The translations under genes and the position numbers were made by a program. The notes below the pieces were generated by a model that did no database searches, was not told the origin of the DNA, and was given only the letters and a program-made list of their open reading frames with translations. 64,000 nt of DNA from Streptomyces sp. CHD11 (lineage in GTDB: Bacteria; Actinomycetota; Actinomycetes; Streptomycetales; Streptomycetaceae), in assembly GCF_018638295.1 (NCBI RefSeq), contig NZ_JABTTS010000033.1, positions 45,954 through 109,953 of the forward strand, given 5' to 3'. Shown here piece after piece: positions 9,097 through 17,623 of this stretch (position 1 is the stretch's first letter; every line of letters begins with the position of its first letter).

Positions 9097-9890
9097 GGCG
9101 CGGTGCCCTCCTTCGGCTCCCGTCCGCCGCCGGGCGGCCCGGCGAAGGCCTGGGCGATGTCCAGCCAGCGGTCGGCGTCGGGACCGTCGGCGGTGAGGGC
9201 GAGGTCCGCGCGGTGGGCGCGCTGGGTGACGAGGAGACAGAAGTCGAGCGCGGGCCCGGTGACCCGCTGGGGCGCGTCCTCGGGTCCGTACGCCCACACG
9301 TCACCGCCCGGCCCGGCGAGCTCCACGCGGAAGGGCTCGGCGGGCGGGGTGAGCCCGTGCGCCCCGTACGCGAAGTCCCGGGTGCGCGCCCCGAGCCACG
9401 CCACATGCCTCAGCCGGTCACTGGGTGGCCGCGTCACACCGAGCGTGTCGGCGATGTCGAGTCCATGGGCCCAGGTCTCCATGAGGCGGGCGGTGGCCAT
9501 GGAGGCGGCCGACATGGGCGGCCCGTACCAGGGGAACCGCGCCCCGGCCGGCGCCTCCCGCAGCGCCTTCTCCAGCGCCGCGCGCCCTTCCCGCCAGCGG
9601 GCGAGCAGCTCGGCTGGCGCGGCCCCGGCGTACTCCTCGGCGCCCTGGTCGACGAAGGACCGCGGCGCCTCGAGGGCCCCTTCGACCAGCGCCCGGAACC
9701 CGTCCGCGTCGGTGACGGCGAGCAGCGAGGAGTGGTCGGTCCAGGCGAGGTGGGCGATCTGGTGCGCGACGGTCCAGCCGGGGGCGGGCGTCGGCAGCGT
9801 CCATTGCCCGGAAGAGAGCTCGGCCACGAGCCGGTCGACCGCCTCGCTCTCCTCACGCAGGTCGTCGATCACGGGCGTCGGATCGGACAT
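9093..9890 (-). CDS. TIGR03084-family protein with DinB-like (mycothiol-type) fold
   Basis: A 265-residue protein recognised as the actinobacterial TIGR03084 family, related to the DinB/MDMPI maleylpyruvate-isomerase-type metal-binding fold. The core motif is PAPGWTVAHQIAHLAWTD with two conserved histidines, followed by METWAHGLDIADTLG with a third. This three-histidine layout suggests metal binding and perhaps thiol chemistry with mycothiol. ATG 9890 has GGAGCG just upstream; the frame extends another 31 codons but through the operator palindrome, so the shorter start is preferred. It is the first gene of the leftward acyl-CoA operon. Its role there is unknown. Confidence 0.75.
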   Translation of the reverse strand: MSDPTPVIDDLREESEAVDRLVAELSSGQWTLPTPAPGWTVAHQIAHLAWTDHSSLLAVTDADGFRALVEGALEAPRSFVDQGAEEYAGAAPAELLARWREGRAALEKALREAPAGARFPWYGPPMSAASMATARLMETWAHGLDIADTLGVTRPPSDRLRHVAWLGARTRDFAYGAHGLTPPAEPFRVELAGPGGDVWAYGPEDAPQRVTGPALDFCLLVTQRAHRADLALTADGPDADRWLDIAQAFAGPPGGGREPKEGTAP

Positions 9891-9967
9891 GAGGCGCTCC
9901 CCTCGGGGCACGGGCACGGCGGTGTGCGGCGCGATTGCGTGGAGCATGGCAGCGGGACCAGAAACAA

Positions 9968-9981
9968 GCAAGCATGCTTGC
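9968..9981. promoter_or_regulatory. Perfect 14-bp palindrome, candidate TetR operator
   Basis: GCAAGCATGCTTGC reads the same on both strands and sits 78 bp upstream of the first gene of the eight-gene operon. Symmetry and size fit a TetR-family operator, and a TetR gene is the last gene of that operon. No other strong palindrome is seen in this gap. Binding is inferred. Confidence 0.6.
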
Positions 9982-10054
9982 ATGGATTTCTGGACGCACC
10001 GTTCCGGCGCAACTCGCTCGCCCTCAGCGACCGCCTGGTTCTTCGCCGGGATCC

Positions 10055-10315
10055 TCAGGCGAGGGGATCGGGTGTCACCCGCCAGATGGTGACGAGCTCC
10101 GAACGCGGCGTAATCATGTACACGAAAAAGCCACCGGCGACGAACGCGTGCTTGGCGCCCTCGTCGGCGCCCTGATACCCGGGCCCATGCAGGTGAAGCA
10201 CCTCAGCCGCCCTGACCAGTTCATCGGCCGTCTTCGCCACCTCGGCAAGGAAGTCGACCGGAGCGCCGCCCGCTACGGTCTCGCGGTCGGGCACGTACTC
10301 CCAACGCCACGTCAC
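10055..10315 (-). CDS. Small protein, possible RelE/ParE-like toxin
   Basis: An 86-residue protein of unassigned function. The C-terminal GGFFVYMITPRSELVTIWRV resembles the last two strands of ParE/RelE-type toxins, where an aromatic-rich strand ends in a V-x-I/L-x-R-V motif. The N-terminal half is a helix that starts with MTWRWEY. Its ATG overlaps the stop of the DUF6247 gene by 4 bp, an arrangement typical of toxin-antitoxin pairs. No catalytic residues can be named with confidence. It could equally be a conserved hypothetical without toxin activity. Confidence 0.6.
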   Translation of the reverse strand: MTWRWEYVPDRETVAGGAPVDFLAEVAKTADELVRAAEVLHLHGPGYQGADEGAKHAFVAGGFFVYMITPRSELVTIWRVTPDPLA

Positions 10316-10674
10316 TCCGCGCGCACCGCCTCGGCAGCCTCACGATAGAGGGAACTCGCCGTCCTGAGATGCCTCTGCGCCTCGTCCGCCGTGGTGGCAA
10401 TCCGGGCAAGGTACTCCGCGCGGTGATACTCCCTGGCCGTGGCCGGGTACCGCTCGATCTCGATCAGGGCGGCCCAATGCCTGAGGTAGGCGTGTACCGG
10501 CTTGAGTGAACCGTGTTCCACCGCCTCCGCGAGCGCCTGATCCTTCGCCTGGTCATACGCCGCCAACAGGCCGGGAGCAACAACCGTGCAGGCAGCCCGC
10601 AGGGCGCCAGGTGTTCGCTCCGGGCGGGGGATCAGTGGGCGGTCGCCGACGGTCTCGGTGTGCTGCACGCTCAT
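10312..10674 (-). CDS. DUF6247-family protein, possible antitoxin
   Basis: A 120-residue protein recognised as the Streptomyces DUF6247 type. It has a disordered, proline-containing N-terminus (about 1-30), then two helices around LLAAYDQAKDQALAEAV and VHAYLRHWAALIEIERYP. Members of this family are commonly found just upstream of small RelE-like genes, as here. The ATG at 10674 has an AAGGGAA ribosome site. A TAGAGT hexamer on the minus strand (10749-10754) may be its -10. The antitoxin role is inferred from context only. Confidence 0.65.
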   Translation of the reverse strand: MSVQHTETVGDRPLIPRPERTPGALRAACTVVAPGLLAAYDQAKDQALAEAVEHGSLKPVHAYLRHWAALIEIERYPATAREYHRAEYLARIATTADEAQRHLRTASSLYREAAEAVRAE

Positions 10675-10786
10675 GGCGCTGTTCCCTTCGTACCCCTGGG
10701 GACGGGCCGGTCACGCGACGGGGCCGGTTGCTTCGAGAGACGACAGCGACTCTAGTCCTGACAGGCCGCGCCACGCCCGGCGATCG

Positions 10787-11740
10787 TCAGGAGAGAGCCC
10801 TCGCCCCCTTCACCTTCCCCCGCCCCACCTGCGTCCGCACCGCGCCCATGCTCGCCGCGATGACCAGGGCGATGGCGGCGGCCTCGGTGGTGGAGAGGGC
10901 CTGGTCGAGGATGAGGAAGCCGGCGGCCGCGGCGAGGGCCGGTTCCAGGCTCATCAGGATGGCGAAGGTGGAGGCGGGCAGGCGGCGCAGCGCGAGGAGT
11001 TCGAGGGTGTACGGGAGCACGGAGGACAGCACCGCGACCGCCGCCCCCAGGGCGAGGACCGCCGGGTCGAGGAGCTTGGTACCGGACTCCGCGATGCCCA
11101 GCGGCAGGAACAGGAGCGCCGCCACGCCCATGGCGAGGGCGAGCCCGTCCGCCTGCGGGAAGCGGCGTCCCGTACGGGCGCTGAAGACGATGTAGGCCGC
11201 CCACATCACCCCGGCGCCCAGCGCGAAGGCGACACCGGCGGGGTCGAGGCTGCTGAAGCCGCCGCCGCCCAGGAGGAACACACCGGCCAGGGCGAGTGCG
11301 GCCCATACGAGGTTGACCGCCCGCCGGGAGGCCAGCACGGACAGGGTGAGCGGGCCGAGCACCTCCAGCGTGACCGCCGGGCCCAGCGGGATCCGCGCGA
11401 CGGACTGGTAGAACAGCCCGTTCATCGCCGCCATGGCGACCCCGAAGACGATCACCGTGCCCCAGTCGGCGCGCGCGTGCCCGCGCAGCTTCGGCCGGCA
11501 CAGCAGCATCAGCACGACCGCCGCCACCAGCAGCCGCAACGTCACGACCCCGAGCGCACCGGCGCGCGGCATCAGCGTCACCGCCAGCGCCCCGCCGAAC
11601 TGCACGGAGACCCCGCCCGCGAGCACCAGCCCGACCGGCCCCAGCGAACCCCGCCCGCGCGGGACGCCGTCCGGGGCGGGCGCGGAGGCATGGCCCGTCC
11701 CGGGCGCGGTGGAGGGGGTGGTGGCGCTGGGGGTGGTCAC
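10787..11740 (-). CDS. EamA/RhtA-type metabolite exporter
   Basis: A 317-residue inner-membrane transporter of the drug/metabolite superfamily with two EamA repeats and about ten hydrophobic helices after a soluble ~30-residue N-terminus. The segment NGLFYQSVARIPLGPAVTLEVLGPL closely resembles the RhtA threonine/homoserine exporter subgroup. The GTG at 11740 follows GGAAGG by 8 bp. It is divergent from the Nudix gene and has a good promoter at 11812-11840. The exported compound is probably an amino acid or analogue; the sequence does not say which. Confidence 0.85.
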   Translation of the reverse strand: MTTPSATTPSTAPGTGHASAPAPDGVPRGRGSLGPVGLVLAGGVSVQFGGALAVTLMPRAGALGVVTLRLLVAAVVLMLLCRPKLRGHARADWGTVIVFGVAMAAMNGLFYQSVARIPLGPAVTLEVLGPLTLSVLASRRAVNLVWAALALAGVFLLGGGGFSSLDPAGVAFALGAGVMWAAYIVFSARTGRRFPQADGLALAMGVAALLFLPLGIAESGTKLLDPAVLALGAAVAVLSSVLPYTLELLALRRLPASTFAILMSLEPALAAAAGFLILDQALSTTEAAAIALVIAASMGAVRTQVGRGKVKGARALS

Positions 11741-11811
11741 GGGGCCTTCCAGGAGCGTCGGAGCGGAGACTTGTCCAGACCGAGCGTGCGGCCTGATGTA
11801 CTGCCTAGTCC

Positions 11812-11840
11812 ATCCTATTGCACTAAGTCAGCACCGTAAA
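11812..11840 (-). promoter_or_regulatory. Housekeeping-type promoter for the EamA exporter
   Basis: On the minus strand TTTACG (11840-11835) is followed after exactly 17 bp by TAGGAT (11817-11812), a good match to the main-sigma consensus. Transcription would start near 11805, about 65 bp before the exporter's GTG. Confidence 0.55.
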
Positions 11841-11967
11841 GCACGTATATACCTGACGATGAGGCCCGCTCGGCGCCTCGGTCAACTCCGTCCACGACGT
11901 GGACCCCACCGGGTACCGTCTCCCCTGGTGATCCCCCCCCCTGTCCGCTCCCAGCATCCGAGGCCCT

Positions 11968-12420
11968 GTGCGACGCCTTCTCGTCCGTCTCTGGCGACTC
12001 CTGCGCCCGCTGCAGAGCCGCATCATGTGGCTGCTGCACGCCAAGTTCGTGGTCGGCGTGACCGGTGTCGTGCGCGACGACGAGGGGCGCGTCCTGATGC
12101 TCCGGCACCGGATGTGGCCCCCGCACCGCCAGTGGGGCCTGCCGAGCGGCTTCGCCCGCAAGGGCGAGGACTTCCGGGACACCGTGGTGCGCGAGGTCAA
12201 GGAGGAGACCGACCTCGACGTGGAGGTGGGCCGCCTCGTCATGCTGAACAGCGGCCTGCGCACCCGCATGGAGGTCGCCTACGAGGCCCGCCTCCTGGGC
12301 GGCGAACTCCGCCTCGACCCCTTCGAGATCATCGAGGCCCGCTGGTGCCGCCCGGACGGCCTCCCGGAGGGAACCCAGCCGGTGTGCGGCCCGCTGGTAC
12401 GGGGGGAGACGGCTCCCTGA
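11968..12420 (+). CDS. Nudix hydrolase
   Basis: A 150-residue Nudix-domain protein. The Nudix box is complete in its metal-binding residues: a glycine at the start of GFARKGED, then REVKEETDL about ten residues on, matching Gx5Ex7REUxEE, with the usual final glycine replaced by Asp. The basic, hydrophobic N-terminus (MRRLLVRLWRLLRPLQSRIMW) may form an amphipathic helix. It hydrolyses a nucleoside diphosphate linked to another group; the substrate cannot be predicted. The start is GTG without a clear ribosome site. Confidence 0.82.
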   Translation: MRRLLVRLWRLLRPLQSRIMWLLHAKFVVGVTGVVRDDEGRVLMLRHRMWPPHRQWGLPSGFARKGEDFRDTVVREVKEETDLDVEVGRLVMLNSGLRTRMEVAYEARLLGGELRLDPFEIIEARWCRPDGLPEGTQPVCGPLVRGETAP

Positions 12421-12735
12421 GAGTGCCGTCGGCCGCCTCTCCTCAAGGAACAAGGCGCTCCGGGCATGCTCGCGGTCCTCCGGCGTGCGCGCCGGGCAGC
12501 AGACCGGGGCCGGTGACCGTCGGCAACGTCACGGCCGGCCCCTGGAACCCGGATCCGCCCGGTCGGCACAGGGCGCCCGGGACGACTCGGCGATCCCGCG
12601 TGCGACGGATGCCGCCCGGCACGGGCGGCGCCCACAGCGGCTCGACGAGGACAACACCGCGTCGATCGCGGGCGTGAACCCATCGACCGTCCCCACTCGT
12701 AGTGCTGTGGTCAGATCGCAACGAAGGAGACGGCT
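12421..12735. other. 315-bp intergenic region without a gene
   Basis: No frame here shows coding character. The only regulatory feature seen is AAGGAGA, the ribosome site 9 bp before the ATG at 12736. A TAGTGCT hexamer near 12700 could be a -10 element, but no -35 was found. Confidence 0.4.
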
Positions 12736-14256
12736 ATGGCGACCCCGGAACAAATGGTCGGAATGCAGAGAGAGCTGGACGACGACCGCGCTCAGCTTCG
12801 GAGTATCCGCGACCGCGTCCGGCGCCGGCAGAGTCGGCTCGGCCGCCCCCGGAACGAGATCGACAACTTCGCCCACGCGATCAACGAGCTCATCGGACTG
12901 GACGCCTACCAGAGGCAGGGAATCGGCTGGGCCCGGCGTGACCCGCAGGGGAACCAGAGGTACCAGGAGCTGAGGGACAGCGAGGCGACCAACAGGGCGA
13001 CGGTGCTCACGACACTCCGGGACGTCGAGAGGCGGGCGAGGACGGCACACAGCAGGTCCGCAGAGGACCTTCGTACGGACCGTCGACTTATGGAATCCAT
13101 ACCGGAACAGGAAAACCGTCTGTACCGGGCGCGCCGCGACTGGGCCAGGAGGATCACCGCGGACACCATGGAAGCCGTTCCTTTCGCGACCAACCAGATC
13201 AGCGACATCGCCAACAGTGGCGGTCAGAGCTACGACGCGCTCATGGAGGTCCTGCTCGACGACAGCCTCAGGATGCCCACGGACACGGCGAGGTGGCTCG
13301 GCCAGACCGCGGTGCTCGCATCACACGTCGGGGCCGGCGCCTGCGACGAACAGAGTGCCTACGCCTTCACGGAGGCGAACAGGAGGCTCCGGGGGACCCA
13401 GGTGACGCGCGCGAACCTCGAGCCCGGACACGCGATGGTCATCATCGGACCGCCGAACCGCCCCGAGTCGGCGCACATCGACACATGGCCCCTGCAGGCC
13501 AGGGTCACGAACCCGCAGACCTACGGGCTCGACAACATCCAGACCGGTTCCGTCGACCACAGCCAGATCGCCGACGGGCGGGACCTCCGCGCCCTGGCGC
13601 TACCGACCTTGCACCACCCGCTCCCGGCCGCTCCCGTACCCCGTGACCCCATCAGTCTGAACGACGCCGCGAGGTGGATACAGTCCGAAGGGGTCGGTGC
13701 GGAGACCTACCACATCACCAGCACGAGCACCGTTCGCAACAGCGACAGCGGCAGCGACAGCGACGACGTGATCCGGGGCTACGGCCACCCCCTGAGCCGG
13801 GCAGCGTTCACAGCCCACGCCGACAACGACTTCCAGATCCAGTCCGGGTCCGCAGGACAGTCACCGACCACCGCATCGTCCTCGTCCAGCTCGTCGGTCG
13901 ACATGTACAACCCGCCCGGTATGCAGTACGGGGCTCCTGCCTCGCACGTCGGCACCGCGCCGTACACGGCCAACCCGTACGGCGCCTCGTCCTCCACCAC
14001 GTCGCCGGGGAACGGCCAGGTCCGGTTCGGAGCCCGCTACAGCGCCCAAGACGTCCAGTACGGCCAGTCTTACGGGACCACGAGCGCCCAGCCCGCCGCC
14101 CCCTACGGCATGCCGCAGGACGTCGCCGGCTTCAACCCCACCCGAACTCCGTACGCAGGCGACAACTCCCAGCGACACCATGGGTCGTCCGCCTCGCAGT
14201 GGCCCCAGCAGCCGAGCGGGCAGCGCGGGCGTGGCCGTGGCGGCGGTGGGCGTTAG
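12736..14256 (+). CDS. Unknown 506-residue protein: helical N-terminus, Cys-His-Asp core, prion-like/RGG tail
   Basis: Not a family I recognise. Residues 1-150 are charged and helical, probably coiled coil (many Arg/Glu/Asp, MQRELDDDRAQLRSIRDRV). Residues about 160-260 form a compact domain with the only cysteine of the protein, Cys203 (VGAGACDEQSAYAF), followed by His232 (EPGHAMVIIGPP) and His247/Asp249 (SAHIDTWP). This spacing and the GHA-[hydrophobic]4-G and DTWP contexts recall papain-fold or transglutaminase-like enzymes with a Cys-His-Asp triad. Residues about 330-506 are low complexity: Ser/Asp-rich, then Gly/Tyr/Gln/Ser/Pro-rich, ending in RGRGRGGGGR. No signal peptide is seen. A ribosome site AAGGAGA precedes the ATG. 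Codon bias is less extreme than in neighbours, suggesting acquisition. Confidence 0.8.
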   Translation: MATPEQMVGMQRELDDDRAQLRSIRDRVRRRQSRLGRPRNEIDNFAHAINELIGLDAYQRQGIGWARRDPQGNQRYQELRDSEATNRATVLTTLRDVERRARTAHSRSAEDLRTDRRLMESIPEQENRLYRARRDWARRITADTMEAVPFATNQISDIANSGGQSYDALMEVLLDDSLRMPTDTARWLGQTAVLASHVGAGACDEQSAYAFTEANRRLRGTQVTRANLEPGHAMVIIGPPNRPESAHIDTWPLQARVTNPQTYGLDNIQTGSVDHSQIADGRDLRALALPTLHHPLPAAPVPRDPISLNDAARWIQSEGVGAETYHITSTSTVRNSDSGSDSDDVIRGYGHPLSRAAFTAHADNDFQIQSGSAGQSPTTASSSSSSSVDMYNPPGMQYGAPASHVGTAPYTANPYGASSSTTSPGNGQVRFGARYSAQDVQYGQSYGTTSAQPAAPYGMPQDVAGFNPTRTPYAGDNSQRHHGSSASQWPQQPSGQRGRGRGGGGR

Positions 14257-14400
14257 ACGTCCGCCTCCACGTAGGCGCCACCTCGCCGAGTGCCTCGCCC
14301 TCCGCCCTCGCCGACGCGCTGCGGGTGGCGGACAGCCGGGGGCGGAGGCCGGGGCAGCTCAGCCGAGCGCGTCGAGGACACCAGGGCGGCGACTGCTCAC

Positions 14401-17334
14401 CTATGTCTCCAGTGCCTCCGCCAGGACCTCCGCCAGGTGCCGCCCCCGGACGTCCGCGAGCTGCTCCAGCTGTGTCCGGCAGGAGAAGCCGTCGGCCAGG
14501 ACGACCGCCTCCTCCGGGGCGTCCCGGACCGAGGGGAGCAACTGCTCCTCGGCGCAGGCGGCCGACACCTCGTAGTGGCCCTTCTCGAATCCGAAGTTGC
14601 CGGCCAGGCCGCAGCAGCCGCCGCTCAGTTCACCGGTGAGGCCGGCCGACGCGCGCAGGCGGCGGTCGGGGGCGTCGCCCAGTACCGCGTGCTGGTGGCA
14701 GTGGGTCTGGCCGGTGACGGGACGGTTGAGGGACGGTGGCTTCCAGTCGGGGGCGTACTGCTCCAGCGCTTCCGCGAAGGTCAGGACGCGGGAGGCGAGT
14801 CGCGCCGCGCGGGGGTCGTCGTGGAGGAGTTCCGGGGCGTCCGTGCGCAGGGCCGCCGCGCAGCTCGGTTCCAGGACGACCAGGGGGGCGTCGGTGGCCA
14901 GGACCGGTTCCAGGAGGTCGAGGGTGCGGCGCAGGACGGCGCGGGCGCGGTCGAGCTGGCCCGTGGAGATGTAGGTCAGGCCGCAGCAGACCCGGCTCCT
15001 GCGGGCCGTCAGCAGGGACAGGGCCGAGCGGCTGCGGGCGTCGCCCACCCTGCCGGCCGTCCGCAGGGTCGGAGGCAGCGCCACACGCAGGCCCGCCGCC
15101 TCCAGCACGCGCACGGCCGCCCGGCCCACCGACGGCGACAGGTGCTCGGTGAAGGTGTCCGGCCAGAGGACCACCAGCCGGTCTCCGGCAGGGAACGCGG
15201 TCCTGGCACCTGCCGGGGGCCCCGGCAGGTCCCCGGCGAAGGACGCGGGTCCGCCGTCGCCCGGCGGCCCGGACCGCCCCCGCCACCACCGCGTGAACGT
15301 CTCCCCCGCCACCCGGGGGACCGCCCGCTCCCCCGCGATCCCGCCCAGCCGTTTCGCCACGCGCGCGAGCGGACCCATCGAGGCCAGGGCGTTGACCACC
15401 CCCGCGGTACGTGTCCGCGCCACCCAGCCCAGCCACACCGGCAGCCACCCCATCGCGTAGTGGGCGGCGGGGCGGCGGCGGCCCGCGTAGTGGTGGTGCA
15501 GGAACTCCGCCTTGTACGTGGCCATGTCGACCCCGACCGGGCAGTCCGAGCGGCAGCCCTTGCAGGACAGGCAGAGGTCCAGGGCGTCCCGTACCTCCGT
15601 GGAGCGCCAGCCGTCGGTGATCAGTTCGCCCGCGAGCATCTCGTGCAGCAGGCGGGCGCGCCCGCGCGTGGAGTGTTCCTCCTCGCCCGTCGCACGGTAC
15701 GAGGGGCACATCACCGCCGCTCCCGACACCGACGTCGTACGGCACTTGGCGACGCCCACGCAGCGCCGTACCGCAGCCGGGAAGTCGCCGCCGTCTGCGG
15801 GGTAGCCGAAGGCGACGTCCACCGGTTCGCGCGGGAGGACGGAGAAGCGGAGGTCGGCGTCCAGGGGTGCGGGGCGCACCAGCATGCCGGGGTTCAGCAG
15901 GTCGTCCGGGTCCCAGAGGGCCTTCACCCGTCCGAAGAGGGCGACCGTCTCCGCGCCGTACATCCGCGGGAGCAGCTCCGCGCGTGCCTGGCCGTCGCCG
16001 TGTTCGCCGGAGAGGGAACCGCCGTAGGAGACGACCAGGCCGGCCAGTTCCTCCGAGAAGCGGCGGAAGCGGGCGACGCCCGGCGCGGTCAGCAGGTCGA
16101 AGTCGATGCGGACGTGGATGCAGCCGTCCCCGAAGTGTCCGTACGGGGTGCCGCGCAGGCCGTGGGAGGCCAGCAGCCCCCTGAAGTCCCGCAGATAGGC
16201 GCCGAGCCGGGCGGGCGGTACCGCGCAGTCCTCCCAGCCGGGCCAGGCCTCGGTCCCGTCCGGCATCCGCGTCGCCGTCCCGCTCGCGTCCTCCCGGACG
16301 CGCCACAGCGTGCCCTGGCGGGCCGGGTCGGTGACCACCAGGGCGTCCAGGACGTCCGCCGCGCGGACGATCGTCTCCGCACGCGCGCGGGCCTCCGCCT
16401 CCGTGTCCCCGCCGGTCTCCACGAACAGCCACGCTCCCCCGCGCGGGAGCCCGGCGTCCGGCGGCACCAGATCCGCCGCCATGCCCTCCACGGTCAGCGG
16501 GCCGTGCTCCAGCAGTCCCGCCGCCGCCTCCGCCGCCCCGCTCTCGTCCGCGTACGCCAGCACGGCGAGGCTGCGCGCGCGTGGTGCCCGTACCAGGTCC
16601 ACGACCGCCTCCGTCAGCACGCCCAGGGTGCCCTCCGAGCCGCAGAAGGAGCGGGCGACGTCGGCGCCCCGCTCGGGCAGCAGGGCGTCCACCGCGTAGC
16701 CGGAGATGCGGCGGGGCAGGTCGGGGAACCCGGTGCGCAGGCGGGCCAGTTCGCCGTCGGCCAGCGCGCGCAGCCCGTCCGGGGCACCCGCCCAGGCCGG
16801 TCCCGGGCGCAGCCGCTCGCCGCGCGGGGTGAGGACCGTGAGCTCGCGCACGCTGTCGGCCGTCGTGCCCCAGGCCACCGAGTGGGCGCCGCAGGAATTG
16901 TTGCCGATCATGCCGCCGAGGGTGCAGCGGCTGTGGGTGGAGGGGTCCGGGCCGAAGCGCAGGCCGTGCGGGGCGGCGGCCTCCTGGAGGCGGTCGAGGA
17001 CGAGGCCGGGCTGGACGACGGCCGTGCGGGTCCGGGGGTCGAGGGACAGCAGGCGGTTCATGTGCCGTGTGAAGTCGAGCACTACACCCGTGCCGGTCGC
17101 CTGCCCCGCGATCGACGTGCCGCCGCCGCGCGGCACCACGGGAACCCCGTACGTCCGGCACACCGACAGCGCCGCCGCCACGTCGTCGGCGTCCCGTGGC
17201 GCCACCACACCGAGCGGCACCCGGCGGTAGTTGGAGGCATCCATCGTGGTCAGCGCACGTGCGGTCGCGGAGAAGTCGACCTCGCCGCCCACGGCGGCGC
17301 GCAGTGCGGCCCGCAGTTCCCGGTGATCCGTCAT
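14401..17334 (-). CDS. FAD-linked and Fe-S oxidoreductase, D-2-hydroxyacid (YdiJ/2-hydroxyglutarate) dehydrogenase-like
   Basis: A 977-residue fused oxidoreductase. The N-terminal half is an FAD-binding PCMH domain (VVPRGGGTSIAGQATG; GGMIGNNSCGAHSVAWGTTAD) followed by the FAD-oxidase C-domain (YGHFGDGCIHVRIDF). The middle has a pair of cysteine-rich motifs, including CLSCKGCRSDCPVGVDM, for 4Fe-4S clusters. The C-terminus carries two CCG motifs (SRVCCGLTYISTGQ; CCGLAGNFGFEKGHYE). Length and order match E. coli YdiJ, a D-2-hydroxyglutarate dehydrogenase type that feeds electrons to a membrane or electron-transfer acceptor. ATG 17334 is chosen because the family N-terminus starts there. It is divergent from the conservon. 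Confidence 0.88.
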   Translation of the reverse strand: MTDHRELRAALRAAVGGEVDFSATARALTTMDASNYRRVPLGVVAPRDADDVAAALSVCRTYGVPVVPRGGGTSIAGQATGTGVVLDFTRHMNRLLSLDPRTRTAVVQPGLVLDRLQEAAAPHGLRFGPDPSTHSRCTLGGMIGNNSCGAHSVAWGTTADSVRELTVLTPRGERLRPGPAWAGAPDGLRALADGELARLRTGFPDLPRRISGYAVDALLPERGADVARSFCGSEGTLGVLTEAVVDLVRAPRARSLAVLAYADESGAAEAAAGLLEHGPLTVEGMAADLVPPDAGLPRGGAWLFVETGGDTEAEARARAETIVRAADVLDALVVTDPARQGTLWRVREDASGTATRMPDGTEAWPGWEDCAVPPARLGAYLRDFRGLLASHGLRGTPYGHFGDGCIHVRIDFDLLTAPGVARFRRFSEELAGLVVSYGGSLSGEHGDGQARAELLPRMYGAETVALFGRVKALWDPDDLLNPGMLVRPAPLDADLRFSVLPREPVDVAFGYPADGGDFPAAVRRCVGVAKCRTTSVSGAAVMCPSYRATGEEEHSTRGRARLLHEMLAGELITDGWRSTEVRDALDLCLSCKGCRSDCPVGVDMATYKAEFLHHHYAGRRRPAAHYAMGWLPVWLGWVARTRTAGVVNALASMGPLARVAKRLGGIAGERAVPRVAGETFTRWWRGRSGPPGDGGPASFAGDLPGPPAGARTAFPAGDRLVVLWPDTFTEHLSPSVGRAAVRVLEAAGLRVALPPTLRTAGRVGDARSRSALSLLTARRSRVCCGLTYISTGQLDRARAVLRRTLDLLEPVLATDAPLVVLEPSCAAALRTDAPELLHDDPRAARLASRVLTFAEALEQYAPDWKPPSLNRPVTGQTHCHQHAVLGDAPDRRLRASAGLTGELSGGCCGLAGNFGFEKGHYEVSAACAEEQLLPSVRDAPEEAVVLADGFSCRTQLEQLADVRGRHLAEVLAEALET

Positions 17335-17468
17335 GTCCTCAGGATGCCTCCGCACGGGCCGGGCGGGGGCGGCGGAACACACCGCCCGCGGCGCCGGTCC
17401 GCCGCCCGGAAACACGGCGTTTATCGAGAGTGGAACCGGAATCTTCCCAAGACAATCACGAACTCTCA

Positions 17469-17474
17469 TATAGT
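17469..17474 (+). promoter_or_regulatory. Possible -10 element for the conservon
   Basis: TATAGT lies about 150 bp upstream of the first conservon gene in an unusually AT-rich patch. No convincing -35 hexamer precedes it, so a non-housekeeping sigma factor or an activator may be used. Confidence 0.3.
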
Positions 17475-17623
17475 GACCGCGAGTTGCGCGCAGTTGTCGG
17501 ACCTCGTTCGGAAAAGCGACCCCAGAAACAGGTCCGGCGTCCCATCGAACCCCCCGAGGGCCGCGCGGAGACGACGGCGCACGCCCGCGGACCGACCGAG
17601 GACCCGACCGAGGAACCTGATTG

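Noticed and set aside
14630..17161. Alternative long minus-strand frame inside the FAD/Fe-S gene
   Set aside because: Arg/Gly/Pro-rich without motifs, whereas the chosen frame shows FAD, 4Fe-4S and CCG motifs throughout.
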